Assembly (NCBI GenBank): GCA_024220505.1 | Contig: JAKZZE010000005.1 | Span: forward strand, 1-64,000 | Length of the DNA stretch: 64,000 bases | Source of the DNA: Rhizopus arrhizus | Taxonomy: Eukaryota > Mucoromycota > Mucoromycetes > Mucorales > Rhizopodaceae | Direction: 5' to 3' | Shown: one piece after another, positions 21,216-32,301 of the stretch | How positions within the stretch are numbered: position 1 is the stretch's first letter | Layout of the letters: the number at the start of each line of letters is the position of its first letter | The notes under the pieces: generated by a model | What the model was told of the DNA's origin: nothing | The model's input: only the letters and a program-made list of their open reading frames with translations | Database searches by the model: none | Program-made: the position numbers and the translations under genes

Positions 21216-23909
21216 ATGGAAACAGATGCATCAGTAAAAGGTACTACTCAAGAAAAACAAAAGAAACCTAGAATAAAAAGAACACCACCCAAAATTGATT
21301 ATCAAATTGGAAAGGATGTATTAGACCAAAAAGCAAATATATCAGTACGAGATCTCATAACTGTTAGTCCTGCCATGCGAAGACAACTAGTAGGCGAATG
21401 TAGACCCAGTCACTCAACAAAGATAAATCCAAATGATCAAACAATGGCACTTATAGAAGATGATGATATGGATACAACAGCCGTATATTCTCAAGTCTCT
21501 ATAGAGAATAAACCTATAAGAGCTTTAATCGACTGTGGAGCAGCTAAAACCTGCATGTCAAAGAAATTAGCAGATGAACTTGGACTAAAAATAGATGCCT
21601 CATCAGAAAGTGTGTTCACACTTGGAAATGGAACCAAACAACCTGCTCTTGGTGTAATTTATGATGTACCACTCGAAGTAAAAAGAAACATGACAATTCC
21701 TTGTACCATCGAAGTACTTCCTATTTGTCCCAATCAGCTCATCATTGGAAACAATTGGTTGAGTAGAGCTAAAGCAAGAATCGATTTTAATAACTCCTCG
21801 CTAAAAGTCACCTACAAAGAAAACAAAGCTGAATTAAAAATAACTTATTTACAAAAAGATAAACCGAAAGTAACCAGTTATAAAGAAACATATCAACAGC
21901 CAAAAAGCCTTACAAATTCTAAAAAGCACGTGCACTTTGAAGAAAATACATCTGAAGAAGAAAATGAAGCCGACAACGAATCTGAAAGTTTTAGTAATGA
22001 AGAATCCTCAAGTGAAGACCAGTCAACATCTACAGAAGAAGAACATGAACCAGAAACTCCATTATTTGTATTGGAAAAAAATAAAACAGAAGAAGTATCA
22101 GTAACTGAAAAAGATGATGGATACATCATTGCAGCTTCAGCAGATGGATTAAGAATACAAGCCAATTCATCCAAAAGAATAACTCTCAATAAGCCAAGAA
22201 ACCAGTACAAAAATATTTTTTTCAATTTCGAGACAACAAATCCAAAACTTTTATATGCACTTGGATATTTTGATACATGTATCAACTTTATAGTCAACAA
22301 ACGGAATGTGGAAATCAGAATATACAATCGATCTAAGAAAGATATATTTATAAAACCTGACGAAAAAATAGGAATATTAGAAAAATTCAATACAACAAAA
22401 GATACAATAGTCAAAGCTTATGTATTTGATAAAAGACCACAATTGAATGTTATGGACATACAGCAGAAAACCGAGCCTCTAGAAATGCATTTATATTCCA
22501 AATTGGAAGTTGGAGAAGTTGATAAGAAAACAATTGTAAAACTAAGAAGATTACTCAAGAAATACAAAGAAATCTTTGATTGGGATAACGACACAATTGG
22601 TCATACAGAATTATTAAAACATAAAATAATCATCGAAAATAATGCTCATCCAATTAGCCATCGCCCATACAGAATCAGTCCTATAGAAGCAGAATATCTT
22701 CAAAAAGAGTTAGATAAATATTGTAAACTTGGTGTCATAACTCCCTCAAATAGTCCTTGGGCAGCTCCAGTAATATTAGTAAAGAAGAAAAATGGTGATT
22801 ATCGTATGGTGATTGACTATAGAAAACTGAACGCCATAACAAAAAAAGATGCATACCCTCTACCTCGTATTGATGACTTACTTGATACACTTGGAAAAGC
22901 CAAAATATTCTCAGCTCTAGATATGCGAGCAGGTTTTCATCAAGTTCCCTTGGAACAAGATAGTAAAGAACTTACAGCTTTTACAACTAAGTTTGGCACA
23001 TATCACTATAATACATTACCGATGGGATTAGTAAATTCACCTGCAACATTTCAAAGATTAATTGATCTATGTTTTCGCCCCCTTATCAACAAATGCTTAG
23101 TAGCTTACATCGACGACCTCAACGTATATTCACTTGACCATCATCAGCATCTAAATCATCTAGAACAAGTTTTTCAATGTATTCGAATTGCAAACCTAAA
23201 ACTCAACCCAGAGAAATGCTTCTTTTTCAAAGATCATCTGAAGTTCTTGGGATACATGGTAACAAAAGATGGAATACAAACTGATCCAAGCAAAATTGAA
23301 AAAATTGTTAATTATCCAATACCCAAATCTACTACTCAAGTTCGAGCCTTTTTGGGATTAGCTTCATACTATCGAAGATTCATTAAGAACTTTGCCGCTA
23401 TAGCACGTCCATTGCATGATCAAACTAAAACCTCTAAAAATATCCCATGGACGCAAAAGACCACTGATTCATTTGAAAAATTAAAACAACTACTGACAAC
23501 TGCACCTGTTCTAGCAAGACCCGATTTCAATAAACCCTTTTTACTTGTAACCGATGCATCAAAAGCTGGTTTAGGCTGTATCTTGACACAGTTAGACGAA
23601 AATGGACATGAACATCCAATTGTATTTGCAAGTAGAGCACTTAAGACAAACGAAGCAAATTATGCTGCAACCAAACTAGAATGTTTAGCCGTAATATGGG
23701 CAGTAAAACAGTTTAGACCATATTTGCTAGGACAAAAATTCACTATTATCACTGATCATTCTGCGCTAAATGGATTACTTAAAACAAGCAACCCAACAGG
23801 AATTATTGCAAGATGGATAACAATATTATCAGAATACGAATTTGAAATCAAATACCGTCCTGGAAGAGTCAATGAAAGTGCTGACTTCTTATCAAGACTA
23901 GGATATTAA
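21216..23909 (+). CDS. pol: Element A Pol: protease, reverse transcriptase, RNase H
   Basis: 897 codons from Met 21216. The same frame is open back to the gag stop (20881) except for one TAG at 21204-21206, so translation by frameshift would need readthrough, or this copy carries a nonsense mutation. Protease: ALIDCGAAKTCMS with D106-C107-G108, where DTG or DSG is usual, and LIIGNNWL downstream. An acidic Glu/Ser linker follows (about residues 245-290). Reverse transcriptase spans about 470-690 with KKNGDYRMVIDYRKLN, FSALDMRAGFHQVP and the catalytic YIDD at about 630. RNase H spans about 770-880 with LVTDASKAGLG, KLECLAVIWA and ITDHSAL. The ORF stops after RNase H; integrase follows on a separate ORF at 24162. 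Confidence 0.9.
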   Translation: METDASVKGTTQEKQKKPRIKRTPPKIDYQIGKDVLDQKANISVRDLITVSPAMRRQLVGECRPSHSTKINPNDQTMALIEDDDMDTTAVYSQVSIENKPIRALIDCGAAKTCMSKKLADELGLKIDASSESVFTLGNGTKQPALGVIYDVPLEVKRNMTIPCTIEVLPICPNQLIIGNNWLSRAKARIDFNNSSLKVTYKENKAELKITYLQKDKPKVTSYKETYQQPKSLTNSKKHVHFEENTSEEENEADNESESFSNEESSSEDQSTSTEEEHEPETPLFVLEKNKTEEVSVTEKDDGYIIAASADGLRIQANSSKRITLNKPRNQYKNIFFNFETTNPKLLYALGYFDTCINFIVNKRNVEIRIYNRSKKDIFIKPDEKIGILEKFNTTKDTIVKAYVFDKRPQLNVMDIQQKTEPLEMHLYSKLEVGEVDKKTIVKLRRLLKKYKEIFDWDNDTIGHTELLKHKIIIENNAHPISHRPYRISPIEAEYLQKELDKYCKLGVITPSNSPWAAPVILVKKKNGDYRMVIDYRKLNAITKKDAYPLPRIDDLLDTLGKAKIFSALDMRAGFHQVPLEQDSKELTAFTTKFGTYHYNTLPMGLVNSPATFQRLIDLCFRPLINKCLVAYIDDLNVYSLDHHQHLNHLEQVFQCIRIANLKLNPEKCFFFKDHLKFLGYMVTKDGIQTDPSKIEKIVNYPIPKSTTQVRAFLGLASYYRRFIKNFAAIARPLHDQTKTSKNIPWTQKTTDSFEKLKQLLTTAPVLARPDFNKPFLLVTDASKAGLGCILTQLDENGHEHPIVFASRALKTNEANYAATKLECLAVIWAVKQFRPYLLGQKFTIITDHSALNGLLKTSNPTGIIARWITILSEYEFEIKYRPGRVNESADFLSRLGY

Positions 23910-23914
23910 GCGTA

Positions 23915-23954
<40 letters not shown>

Positions 23955-24161
23955 ACAAACCACAAACCACAAACCAAACATTACAACATAAATCACATTA
24001 CAACATAAATCATATCAAATAATCCGCAGCAACTCGAAATAAACCAATACACCAGATAAATAAACAACAAGTTCCACAATTATTGTGCCCCCAGAAATAG
24101 AAATCTAGTATCACTAAAACAGAAGTTACAAACCCTGTGCCCCCAGAAACGGAAATTAAAT
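23910..24161 (+). other. Spacer between pol and integrase with a 37-nt poly(A) tract
   Basis: After pol there is an uninterrupted A run (23916-23952), then CA-rich repeats (ACAAACCACAAACC, ACATAAATCA twice). Two copies of TGTGCCCCCAGAAA follow near 24087 and 24138, the second just before the integrase ATG. No ORF crosses it. It could act in internal initiation or in making a shorter transcript, but that is speculation. Confidence 0.7.
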
Positions 24162-25508
24162 ATGGAAACAGAAAAAATTCAACAACTAAAACATTACCTG
24201 CTCACGCTCAAGATGCCTGATCAAATATCAGATAAAATGCAAAAATACATCAAAAAAGAATCCAAGAATTATACCATTTTTCAAGGTGTACTCTTTAGAT
24301 ACAACACAACAAATGGCGTTATTAGAAAAGTTCTCAATAAGAACGAAGCTCAGGAAATAATTGAAGCTTATCATCAACATCCACTTGGAGGTCACCTTGC
24401 CTATAATAACACCTTACACAAAATTGCATCTCGTTTCTATTGGGATGGAATGAATCAGCAAATATTAGAATACGTACAAAAATGTAACAGATGTCAGATG
24501 TACGGCAGTAAATCCTTGAATGAAGAACTGTATCCAGTTCCCATATCAACAAAACCATTTGATCGTATTGCCCTTGATGTTAAACATGTACAGACCTCAA
24601 GATCTGGTTACAGATATATAATTGCAGCTATAGACTACTTGACAAAATACGTAGAAGCCAAGCCAATGAGATTCCAGACAGCATCAGAAATAGCCATCTT
24701 TCTCTATGAAGAAATTATCTGTCGACATGGATGCCCTACAATTATAGTATCAGATAATGGAAAACCCTTTTTAAGTGACTTGATACGGAAAGTTTGCCAA
24801 AATTATTCAATTATACACAAGACTACAACCCCCTATAATCCTCAGAGCAATGGTCTCATTGAAAGATTTAATCGAACTTTAGGCCAAATACTACAAAGGC
24901 GATCAGAAGATGAAAAGAAGGACTGGGATCTATACTTACCAGCAGCATTATTTGCTTACAGATCCATCAAACAGGCTACAACCAAACAAAGTCCATTCTT
25001 CTTAACATATGGATATGAGCCAAAGACACCTTTTGACATGAAACATCATCTATATGATAGAAAATCACCTAAATTTGAAGCTACATTGTATCACCGAACC
25101 TCTCATCAAATACATAATCTTAATCGTATCAGAGAACAAGCCGCATCAGCCATAAAGACAACTCAAGCAGCACAACGCAAAGCAATTGAAAACAAAATCT
25201 TGGATCAACGTAAAGAATTAAAGCCGCCATTCAAGCTTGGAGAATTAGTTTTATTATATAAGGACTATTTATCTACCTCTTGGTCAGGCAAACTACAGGA
25301 TAAATGGGAAGGACCTTTTATCATACACCAAATACTTGGAAAAGGCACCTACCATATCAAACATATGGATGTACAAGATACCCGGATTAGGAGAGTCCAT
25401 GGAAACCGTCTCAAGTCATACACAATGCCTGATATTAGTTGGAGAACGGACCACTTGCGAAACGTTACAAGCATTATGGATGATGAAACAAATGAACTTC
25501 TCCAGTAA
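24162..25508 (+). CDS. int: Element A integrase (separate ORF)
   Basis: 448 codons from ATG 24162. The N-terminal zinc-binding HHCC region lies at about 70-115 (HPLGGHLAYNNTLHK..CNRCQMYG). The catalytic core has Asp in ALDVKHV (about 137), Asp in VSDNGKPF (about 197) and Glu in NGLIERFN (about 233), the D,D-35-E set. The C-terminal part has a GPF(I/Y)-like module (WEGPFIIHQILGKGTYHI, about 384-402) and no chromodomain. It inserts the cDNA into host DNA with a 4-bp stagger, judging from the flanking ATAT. In most Gypsy elements integrase is part of the Pol polyprotein; here it has its own start and an A-rich leader. Confidence 0.9.
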   Translation: METEKIQQLKHYLLTLKMPDQISDKMQKYIKKESKNYTIFQGVLFRYNTTNGVIRKVLNKNEAQEIIEAYHQHPLGGHLAYNNTLHKIASRFYWDGMNQQILEYVQKCNRCQMYGSKSLNEELYPVPISTKPFDRIALDVKHVQTSRSGYRYIIAAIDYLTKYVEAKPMRFQTASEIAIFLYEEIICRHGCPTIIVSDNGKPFLSDLIRKVCQNYSIIHKTTTPYNPQSNGLIERFNRTLGQILQRRSEDEKKDWDLYLPAALFAYRSIKQATTKQSPFFLTYGYEPKTPFDMKHHLYDRKSPKFEATLYHRTSHQIHNLNRIREQAASAIKTTQAAQRKAIENKILDQRKELKPPFKLGELVLLYKDYLSTSWSGKLQDKWEGPFIIHQILGKGTYHIKHMDVQDTRIRRVHGNRLKSYTMPDISWRTDHLRNVTSIMDDETNELLQ

Positions 25509-25518
25509 ACTAAACATC

Positions 25519-25553
<35 letters not shown>

Positions 25554-25571
25554 AAAACAATACGAAACACA

Positions 25572-25605
<34 letters not shown>

Positions 25606-25663
25606 TCCTATCAATATCAATTATTCTCAAATTCATCAAATCAAAAAAAACATAATAACAACA
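25509..25663 (+). other. A-rich spacer before the extra ORF
   Basis: Two A runs (25523-25551 and 25571-25589) are followed by an (AT) run to about 25606. The arrangement repeats the pol-integrase spacer: ORF, poly(A), short leader, ATG. Confidence 0.7.
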
Positions 25664-26512
25664 ATGAACTCTGCTCTTAACTGTCTCTCTCTTGCTTCTG
25701 ACTCAAATTCTGATATGTCAAAAGTATCGGATATGCTGTTCGTAACATGGAAGCGTTCTTATACTCCAAAGGAAGAGGATTTTCCATCCAAGGATGCTTA
25801 TCGAAATGAAATCCATACAAATTACTTCAAAGAACTATACAAGAACGAAGGGTATAATTCCTTGATCGTGTGCATAGATGATTTTCTTCGAGAAAATGAA
25901 TGTGAAGATGATGAAGACGTAATCTACCTGGTTGAAGGAGATCGTGCAAATACAAGATGGAATTATGCTGTGGATTGTGCCAATAAAATCCAAGATCAAG
26001 TTGAAGCACAACACTTGTCAATCCTAGATGAACCTATCCCGGATATCAATGTGGTGCCTATATCACCCATCTCCATGATAAAATCCTCTCAAACTTCAAG
26101 TAATATTATCGATCAAAGCATCCTAGATGCATACTTAGAAATGGACTGGGACTTTAATGGTTCCAAACAAGCAATTGAAATGTATAAAATCAAATTTACC
26201 AACACCTTTTTCGATTACCAATGTGTTCTTGATCAAGAAAGAAAACTTGCCCGACAAAAAGAACAATTGATGAAGCAATTCGCCGAAGAAGTAAACGAAT
26301 GGAGTCATTTGAAATTTGAAAAGCCCACACAAGAACCAGGAAGTATCCAAAGATACCTTACTTCAAAATACAATCAATTAAAATCACTCATACCAAATGG
26401 AAGAATAAATCCAAACATTATGAGAAGAATCAAAGAAGGCGACTACTGGACCCGCAAATTAAAGAATAACCAAACGTTCGAGGACGAACTTTTCCCCACC
26501 CGGAGGATCTGA
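25664..26512 (+). CDS. Element A extra 3' ORF of unknown function
   Basis: 282 codons from ATG 25664. The stop TGA overlaps the first bases of the 3' LTR, so the ORF fills the whole space between integrase and LTR. I recognise no family. There is no signal peptide or membrane segment, so it is not a typical envelope protein, although it sits where env would be. The N-terminal third has Trp/Tyr-containing segments (FVTWKRSYTPKEEDFPSK), then an acidic patch ENECEDDEDVIYLVEGD (about 75-92). The C-terminal half is charged and probably helical (DQERKLARQKEQLMKQFAEE, about 190-209). It may be a structural or regulatory accessory protein, but nothing in the sequence proves this. Confidence 0.75.
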   Translation: MNSALNCLSLASDSNSDMSKVSDMLFVTWKRSYTPKEEDFPSKDAYRNEIHTNYFKELYKNEGYNSLIVCIDDFLRENECEDDEDVIYLVEGDRANTRWNYAVDCANKIQDQVEAQHLSILDEPIPDINVVPISPISMIKSSQTSSNIIDQSILDAYLEMDWDFNGSKQAIEMYKIKFTNTFFDYQCVLDQERKLARQKEQLMKQFAEEVNEWSHLKFEKPTQEPGSIQRYLTSKYNQLKSLIPNGRINPNIMRRIKEGDYWTRKLKNNQTFEDELFPTRRI

Positions 26513-26994
26513 AAGATATACAGTCAAGTTTTTTTGTACCACGCCAGTTAGAAAATGAACTTCTGCGTAACAATCTATTTGAAAACGGAGTATCAACTCT
26601 TTTGCTTGAAAACCAAAAACAACACAAAATCATAAAAACCAAAAAACATATAAATACCCTCATGTCTTATCCCTATTTTTACTTCACTTCACTTCACTTT
26701 ACTTTTCTTTATTACAGAATATTATATTCTTTTTATCTTTTCTTTATTTTATAAACCAATAAAACCATCAAGCGTTCAAAAGAAACCCTTTGGTCTGTGT
26801 TCTATTCAAAATACTGAAGTCCCTTGAAGCTAAATCAACTTCATTGTAAACCTATTCCTAAACCTCGAGAGTTTAGCCTATTTTAACAAGTTTGATCTAC
26901 TTAACAAGATCTGGTGGTCACTACCGACAATACTTATTTACTTACAAAAGTAAACCCGCAAACAAGCTATATACATAAAAAAGAAAAATTTACA
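26510..26994 (+). mobile_element. 3' LTR of element A
   Basis: Identical to 19062-19545 by eye except for one additional A in the run near the end. It is followed by ATAT and the rest of D's 5' LTR. The preceding purine tract is short (CGGAGGATC). Confidence 0.95.
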
Positions 26995-27246
26995 ATATGG
27001 ATATTTGTGTTGCTTTCCTTTTAATGAAGTTTGTATTCAACAAGTTACATGCTATGACTCACAAGAGAGTTGTTTATATTCAATATCAACATGACTCATG
27101 AATTATGACAATACTTGTATATATCTTAGTTTTGTAAAGTAATATAAATAGACATAATAATTATTAGAAATAAAAGGACAATTATCCACTACCTAATCTT
27201 TAAGACTATATTTCCTTTTATATACAATACTATAAAGAGCACGACA
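26995..27246 (+). mobile_element. Remainder of D's 5' LTR
   Basis: It starts with the duplicated ATAT and matches 39921-40172 base for base by eye, ending AAGAGCACGACA. It contains AATATAAATAG and AAATAAAAGG as TATA-like and poly(A) signals. Confidence 0.93.
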
Positions 27247-27248
27247 AT

Positions 27249-27260
27249 TGGTAGCATCTG
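27249..27260 (+). promoter_or_regulatory. Primer-binding site of element D
   Basis: TGGTAGCATCTG starts two bases after D's 5' LTR, identical to B and L. Confidence 0.82.
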
Positions 27261-27293
27261 TTGTAAACATTCCAATTGCAACAGAATTTATTT

Positions 27294-29164
27294 ATGTCAA
27301 GTAGCAAGCCAACAATATCGCAAGAACAAAGAATTTTTGAAATAGAAGAAAGAGTTTACAGATTACTAGCACCAGAATTTAGAACAAAATACCTTGCTTA
27401 CAGAAAAGTCCCAACATACCCTGAAGATCAAAGAATCAATTACGGAAGAAAAACAGCAGAATACTTTGAGACAATAGCAAACAAATTCGCATCAGATTTT
27501 ATACTTAATAACAACAGACAACTTATTTTAGAAGAAGATATTAATTTAGAAGAATCGCCTATGAGCTACAATAACAATACCAATATTAACATGGAAAATT
27601 TAGCACAACTGATCGCGTCAGCAATAAGCTCAGCAATGCCTAAAAACACAGAGAACACAAACAGCCATATCAGGATCCCAGTTCCCTCGACATATGGTGG
27701 AGATAGAAATGCTGCAACTATCAACATTTGGATACAAGAAGTAGAAAGATATTTGCAATTTTACAATGTACCCAGTAATCAATGGATTCCTTACGCAGTC
27801 ACTCTTATGAGAGACAGAGCCCAAAAATGGTGGAACAGACTAACAGAAAGGAATGAACAATCGACTACTTGGGAAAGATTTAAGTTAGATATAGAATATG
27901 CTTTCAAACCCTCCTATTCTCAACAAGCTGCAAGAGATAGATTAGCTAACATCAAACAATCATCATCGGTTATTGAATATGTGGATGTTTTCCAAGACAT
28001 TTTACTAGATCTTCCAAATATTTCGGATGATGAATCCTTGGATAGATTTGTTAGAGGATTGAAAGACAATGTTAGAATCCATGTATTGACTAAAGAACCT
28101 CGGACACTAGAAGAAGCTAGTAAATTCGCTATTGCATTTGAAAGCGCACAACAAGTAGGAATGATGCCTGTAAAAATCCAACAAGATAGATATGTCAACG
28201 ATCCTATGGATTTATCTGTATTGTTACATCAACTCAATGCAATGGTAGCCTCTAACAAGGACAACAACAATTTTCAACAAAACAGACAGAATAATGGATA
28301 TGCAAGACGATCTACGATAATTTGTCATTGGTGCAATAAACCTGGACATATAATGGCTGATTGTAGGACAAGAATACGTGATATCAAAGAATTTGAGCAG
28401 TCAAGAATACGGCAAAATCGACAATACAAGCGAACAAGGCCATTTAGGAATCACTTAGTCAACAATATTGATTCTATGGAATTTCACACAAGTAATAATG
28501 ACACTTTGCCTAAACGAAATAATGATTGCTCTTTTGATAGTGTTAATAAAGATTCTTTAATTGACCTTTCCCCTTATTCCTTTGACTTTTCACAAGATCG
28601 TGCTTTTTGTTAAATACCAATGCAAAAAATTCAACATTACCCACGTACAAAATCTACATAAATGGTCATGCATTCAATGCTTTGATTGACAGTGGAGCCA
28701 GTTCAAATTATATTCACCCAAAGGTACTCAAATTTGTGGAATCATACCATCCAGTTAAGAATCAAGCTGTTGAGACTGCTAATGGTGAACAAACGATTAT
28801 TCATGGTGAAGCTACATGCAAAATGGAAATAAGGGGGGAGGAAAGGAACTTTATTAGCACTTTCAAGGCCTTCGTTTTTGAATCGAAGTTTGATATCATT
28901 TTGGGGAACTCATGGTTAAAGCAAGTAAAGCCAAAACCCGATTGGTTTGATAGTACATGGACGATTGCGCTTCCTGACTCGTCAATGGTAGTACTACATC
29001 CAGTTAAAGAACCAACATCACTTATAAAGAAGCAGAATGAAGTCAACTACTTGATATCTGCCAAACAATTAGAAAGACTTTACAAGACCAAACAAATTGA
29101 AGAATGCTATTTTGCTCAAGTACATCTTAAAGAAAATGAAATGGTATATCTAAACAATATAAAT
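27294..29164 (+). pseudogene. gag-pol: Element D gag-protease segment (frameshifted)
   Basis: The chosen start (Met 27294, MSSSKPTISQEQ) aligns with the start of element B's ORF. Capsid spans about residues 120-290 and there is a CCHC knuckle CHWCNKPGHIMADC (about 345). The frame ends at 28613 because one T is missing from a T run (about 28603-28608), compared with B. The next frame from 28607 carries the protease ALIDSGASSNYIHPKVL and ends at ..YLNNIN, where element C is inserted (29165). The other half of the gene resumes at 37012. Compared with B, all domains are present, so the defects are the frameshift, element C and a nonsense codon near the 3' end. Confidence 0.9.
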
Positions 29165-29587
29165 TGTTTTGCCAAGTATTAAAATAAAAGACAAAAACTA
29201 AAAAGACAATAGTTGTGAAACTAAAGATTATACGTTGCTTTATTAATAAAAACATTTGAGGCTATTTATACTTTTTGGATGTCTGGATCTTTACCGCTAT
29301 TTCAATTGATCGGTTAAAAGAATAATGTGGGAAGGATGGGAAGATAAAGGAAAGATAGTAGATAATCAATAGCCGCTGTCTTCTTGACGAATCAAGGGAC
29401 AATGAAGTAGATAAATTATTGATCTAACGATAATTATCGAATAAAGTTGGATTGAACTGCCGTTGTTATAATCAGGTTCCGATACAGTCGTGGGAACACC
29501 GATAGAGACAACAGGGCAAAGTTGGCTATTGCGGAGATCTCTCGTTTATCCATGAATGTTCACTTTACTAGTTGTGTGGATACAACA
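29165..29587 (-). mobile_element. 3' LTR of element C
   Basis: On the minus strand it starts TGTTGTATCCACAC and ends GCAAAACA. The adjoining purine tract AGAAGGGGGCAA (complement of 29588-29599) is the polypurine tract that primes plus-strand synthesis. Confidence 0.95.
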
Positions 29588-29816
29588 TTGCCCCCTTCTA
29601 GTTTGAAGCAAACGGTAAAAAGGAAAAGTGAAGATTCAGAAATGAGCAAAGGTCATACACAATAAGTGCGGTAATGATCATAGGGTAGATAAATAGACAT
29701 AGTATAATTGAGGATAGATCGTAGTAGTAAGTTGTCATAAAAACCTGATAGTAAAAAAAAAACCTTCTTTAGGAAAAAATGTCTTAGGGAAAAAGACGGT
29801 CAACTACTTAGACAAT

Positions 29817-32301
29817 TTAACGTCTTGATCTCTTGCTTCTGCTGTGATGATCACGAGTAGGAACGGTACGTTTAGGTAGTCTTGCTTTCTTTGAGACAGC
29901 AGTATTGTTACCTGCTTGACGACGAGCCCAATATGTTTCAATTGAAGATCGATCATCGAAGCTAGAAGTAGGTTCCCAAGTGTAATCTGTAGGATCATCG
30001 TATCCTTTCCAATGAACAAGATACTGGTAATTACCTGGAGTTCCTTTGTGTTGTATAATTGCTTGAATCTCATAATGTTGGCCATCGATTGATTCTGCAC
30101 TTTTATTACTGGGTAATGCAATAAGTTTTAAGTGTGAAGTGGGTACATCTCTTGATAAGAGGTTATTTTGTTTATCAACTAATATGTAACTGCCATTAGT
30201 TGTCATTCCACTTATGTAAAAAGGTCCTTCATAATGCGGATCAGTTTTGTTTTCCTTGTTCACATTTTTAATCATGACTTCACTATGGAGTGGAAACGGT
30301 GTGTGAACGATTTTGTTTGTTTTCATAAAATATGCATTGTCTACATCCTGAGTTTCCTTAATGCGTTTAGCTAGAGCAGGGATAACAACTTCGGTAGCAT
30401 ATTTAAGTCTGTTTTCTATTGCTTTAGAATCTATAGCATCACTTCTAAGAGTGGGTTTAATATGAGAATAATCTTTCATATCATTTGGTACTTTATTGAA
30501 GATTACTGTGTATGGCCTGCTCTTATGAAGTCTGGAGTATTTCAGATTCATAGCATATTGGGTTTCAGGTACATATAGATCCCAATCTTCTTTTCTTCCT
30601 TGTAACTGTTTAACGATAGTCTTTTTAGCAATTCCTACAAATGCTTCATTGACTGAGTTACCAAGGGGATTAAAAGGGTTAGACACTCTCTTATCGATAC
30701 CACTGTTATTAATAAGTTCAGTAACGATGGTAGCAGTAAACTCTTTTCCGTTATCACTAGCGATGACCTTAGGCCAGCCGAAAGTACAGAAGATATCAAC
30801 AAGCTGTTTGGCAATAGTAAGAGCTTGTTTATCAGGAATGGCTTTCAAGATAGTAAAGCGAGAGAATAAATCAACCATAACAAGAAGGAAATTATTTCCG
30901 CTCGTAGATGTTATATTAAAAGTGCCGAGGTCCATAACCCAATGATCTAGAGGTCCGTCAGGTAGGATACTTCTAGGGGGATGATAACCTGTTTTGGCAA
31001 TGTTAAACATTTTGCATTCATGACACTTGGATATGACATCCTGAATATCTTGACGTAAATTAGTCCAGTGGAGATTATCACCATGAATGGTTTGTTCTAT
31101 GGCTTTAATTCCGTAATGACCTAATAAGTGAGCCTTTAATATTATATCTTTTCTTTCCTCAGGAGGAGGTGTGATATAGTCTTCATATTGCAAGGCGCGA
31201 TGCAATAAGGGTTTTGATGATGATGTTGCAGAAGTGACTGCATATGTTTGTGTTTCATAACTTTTAGATTTTTCTTTAAAAGTTGGTTTTCTTTTTTCTT
31301 TTTCTTTACCACGGATATTGTAGATGGCAACATTGTTGACATTGTTACCCCCCTCCAGTTTATTGTCATCTGGGAATAAACGACTAAGTGCGTCTGGGAT
31401 AATATTCTTAATGCCAGGACAATGAACAATATCAAATGAATATTCGAAAATTGTTTCAAACCAAACAAGCATGGCAGCATTTGGAACAACTTGCTTCTTG
31501 ATATAAATCAAGGCTTTATGATCAGTTGTCAAGGTAAAATGACGGTTGTATAACCATTTATTATATCTCTCAAACATGAATACAATCGCTAACAACTCTC
31601 GTTTGTTTGTATGATAACGACGTTCGGTAGGGGAAAGAGATCTTGCAGCAAAGGCGTTATATTTAATGTCTTGGTCGATGACTTGATAAACGACACCGCC
31701 AATACCATAAGCACTAGCATCTGTTGCAACGTAGAATGGGTACTTAAGGTCAGGGATGTGAATGACTGGGGCATTCACTAAGGCATCCTTAATGTTACGA
31801 AAACTGCATTCATGGGTTTCATTCCAAATTCCTTTTAAAGAATTAAGAGATCGCAACCGGTCAAGTGGAGCAGTCAAGCGAGAAAACATTGGTAAACTAT
31901 TACGGAAATAGTTTGCAAACCCAAGAAAACTCATGACTTGTCTACCAGTTTTAGGTGTGGGCCAAGAATGTATATTTGTCAGTTTACGTTGATCAGGGAT
32001 TAGAGAACCATTGTTACCAATAGTCCATCCGAGAATATTTACACAACTTTGTGCAAAATGCGTCTTTTCAACATTAATAATTAAATTTGCAGCAGTAAGA
32101 CGTTTCAACACTTCACGGACATACTCAATATGTTGATTCATGTCACCAGAGCTGAAGACACATAGATCATCAATATAGAGTGCAGTGTAAGGAAGATCTG
32201 CGAACAAATTTGTAAGAACACGCTGTACAATGTTACCGGTACTTGTCAAGCCAAAAGGACAATGACGAAATTGATACTGCATACCAGTAAATGGATGAGT
32301 A
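29817..32301 (-). CDS. pol: Element C Pol, 3' part: end of reverse transcriptase, RNase H, integrase, chromodomain
   Basis: About 828 codons continue in phase from the part upstream of the Tc1-like insertion. Catalytic YIDD of reverse transcriptase is in TALYIDDLCVF (about 32165). RNase H has VATDASAYGIGGV and TTDHKALIYI. Integrase has GHYGIKAIEQTIHG..CHECKMFN, then MDLGTFNI, ASDNGKEF and the later Glu in GNSVNEAFVG. The last 70 residues form a chromodomain (YEIQAIIQHKG..YLVHWKGYDDPTDYTWEP), followed by a basic tail. A chromodomain usually directs insertion to modified histones. The stop is at 29817-29819, 229 bp before the 3' LTR. Confidence 0.92.

Larger units (their letters stand above)
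19062..26994 (+). mobile_element. Element A: complete Ty3/Gypsy element with four ORFs
   Basis: It is bounded by near-identical LTRs (19062-19545 and 26510-26994; one extra A in a run in the second) and a 4-bp ATAT duplication (19058-19061 and 26995-26998). The empty site survives in D's 3' LTR near 39920. Contents in order: primer-binding site, gag, pol (protease, reverse transcriptase, RNase H), a poly(A) spacer, integrase on its own ORF, a second A-rich spacer, and an extra ORF. The near-identity of the LTRs shows very recent insertion. The integrase-last order is Ty3/Gypsy-like, but the split pol and the extra ORF are unusual. Confidence 0.95.

Noticed and set aside
25664..26512. Envelope gene in element A
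   Set aside because: No signal peptide or transmembrane helix is visible, so position alone does not justify calling it env.
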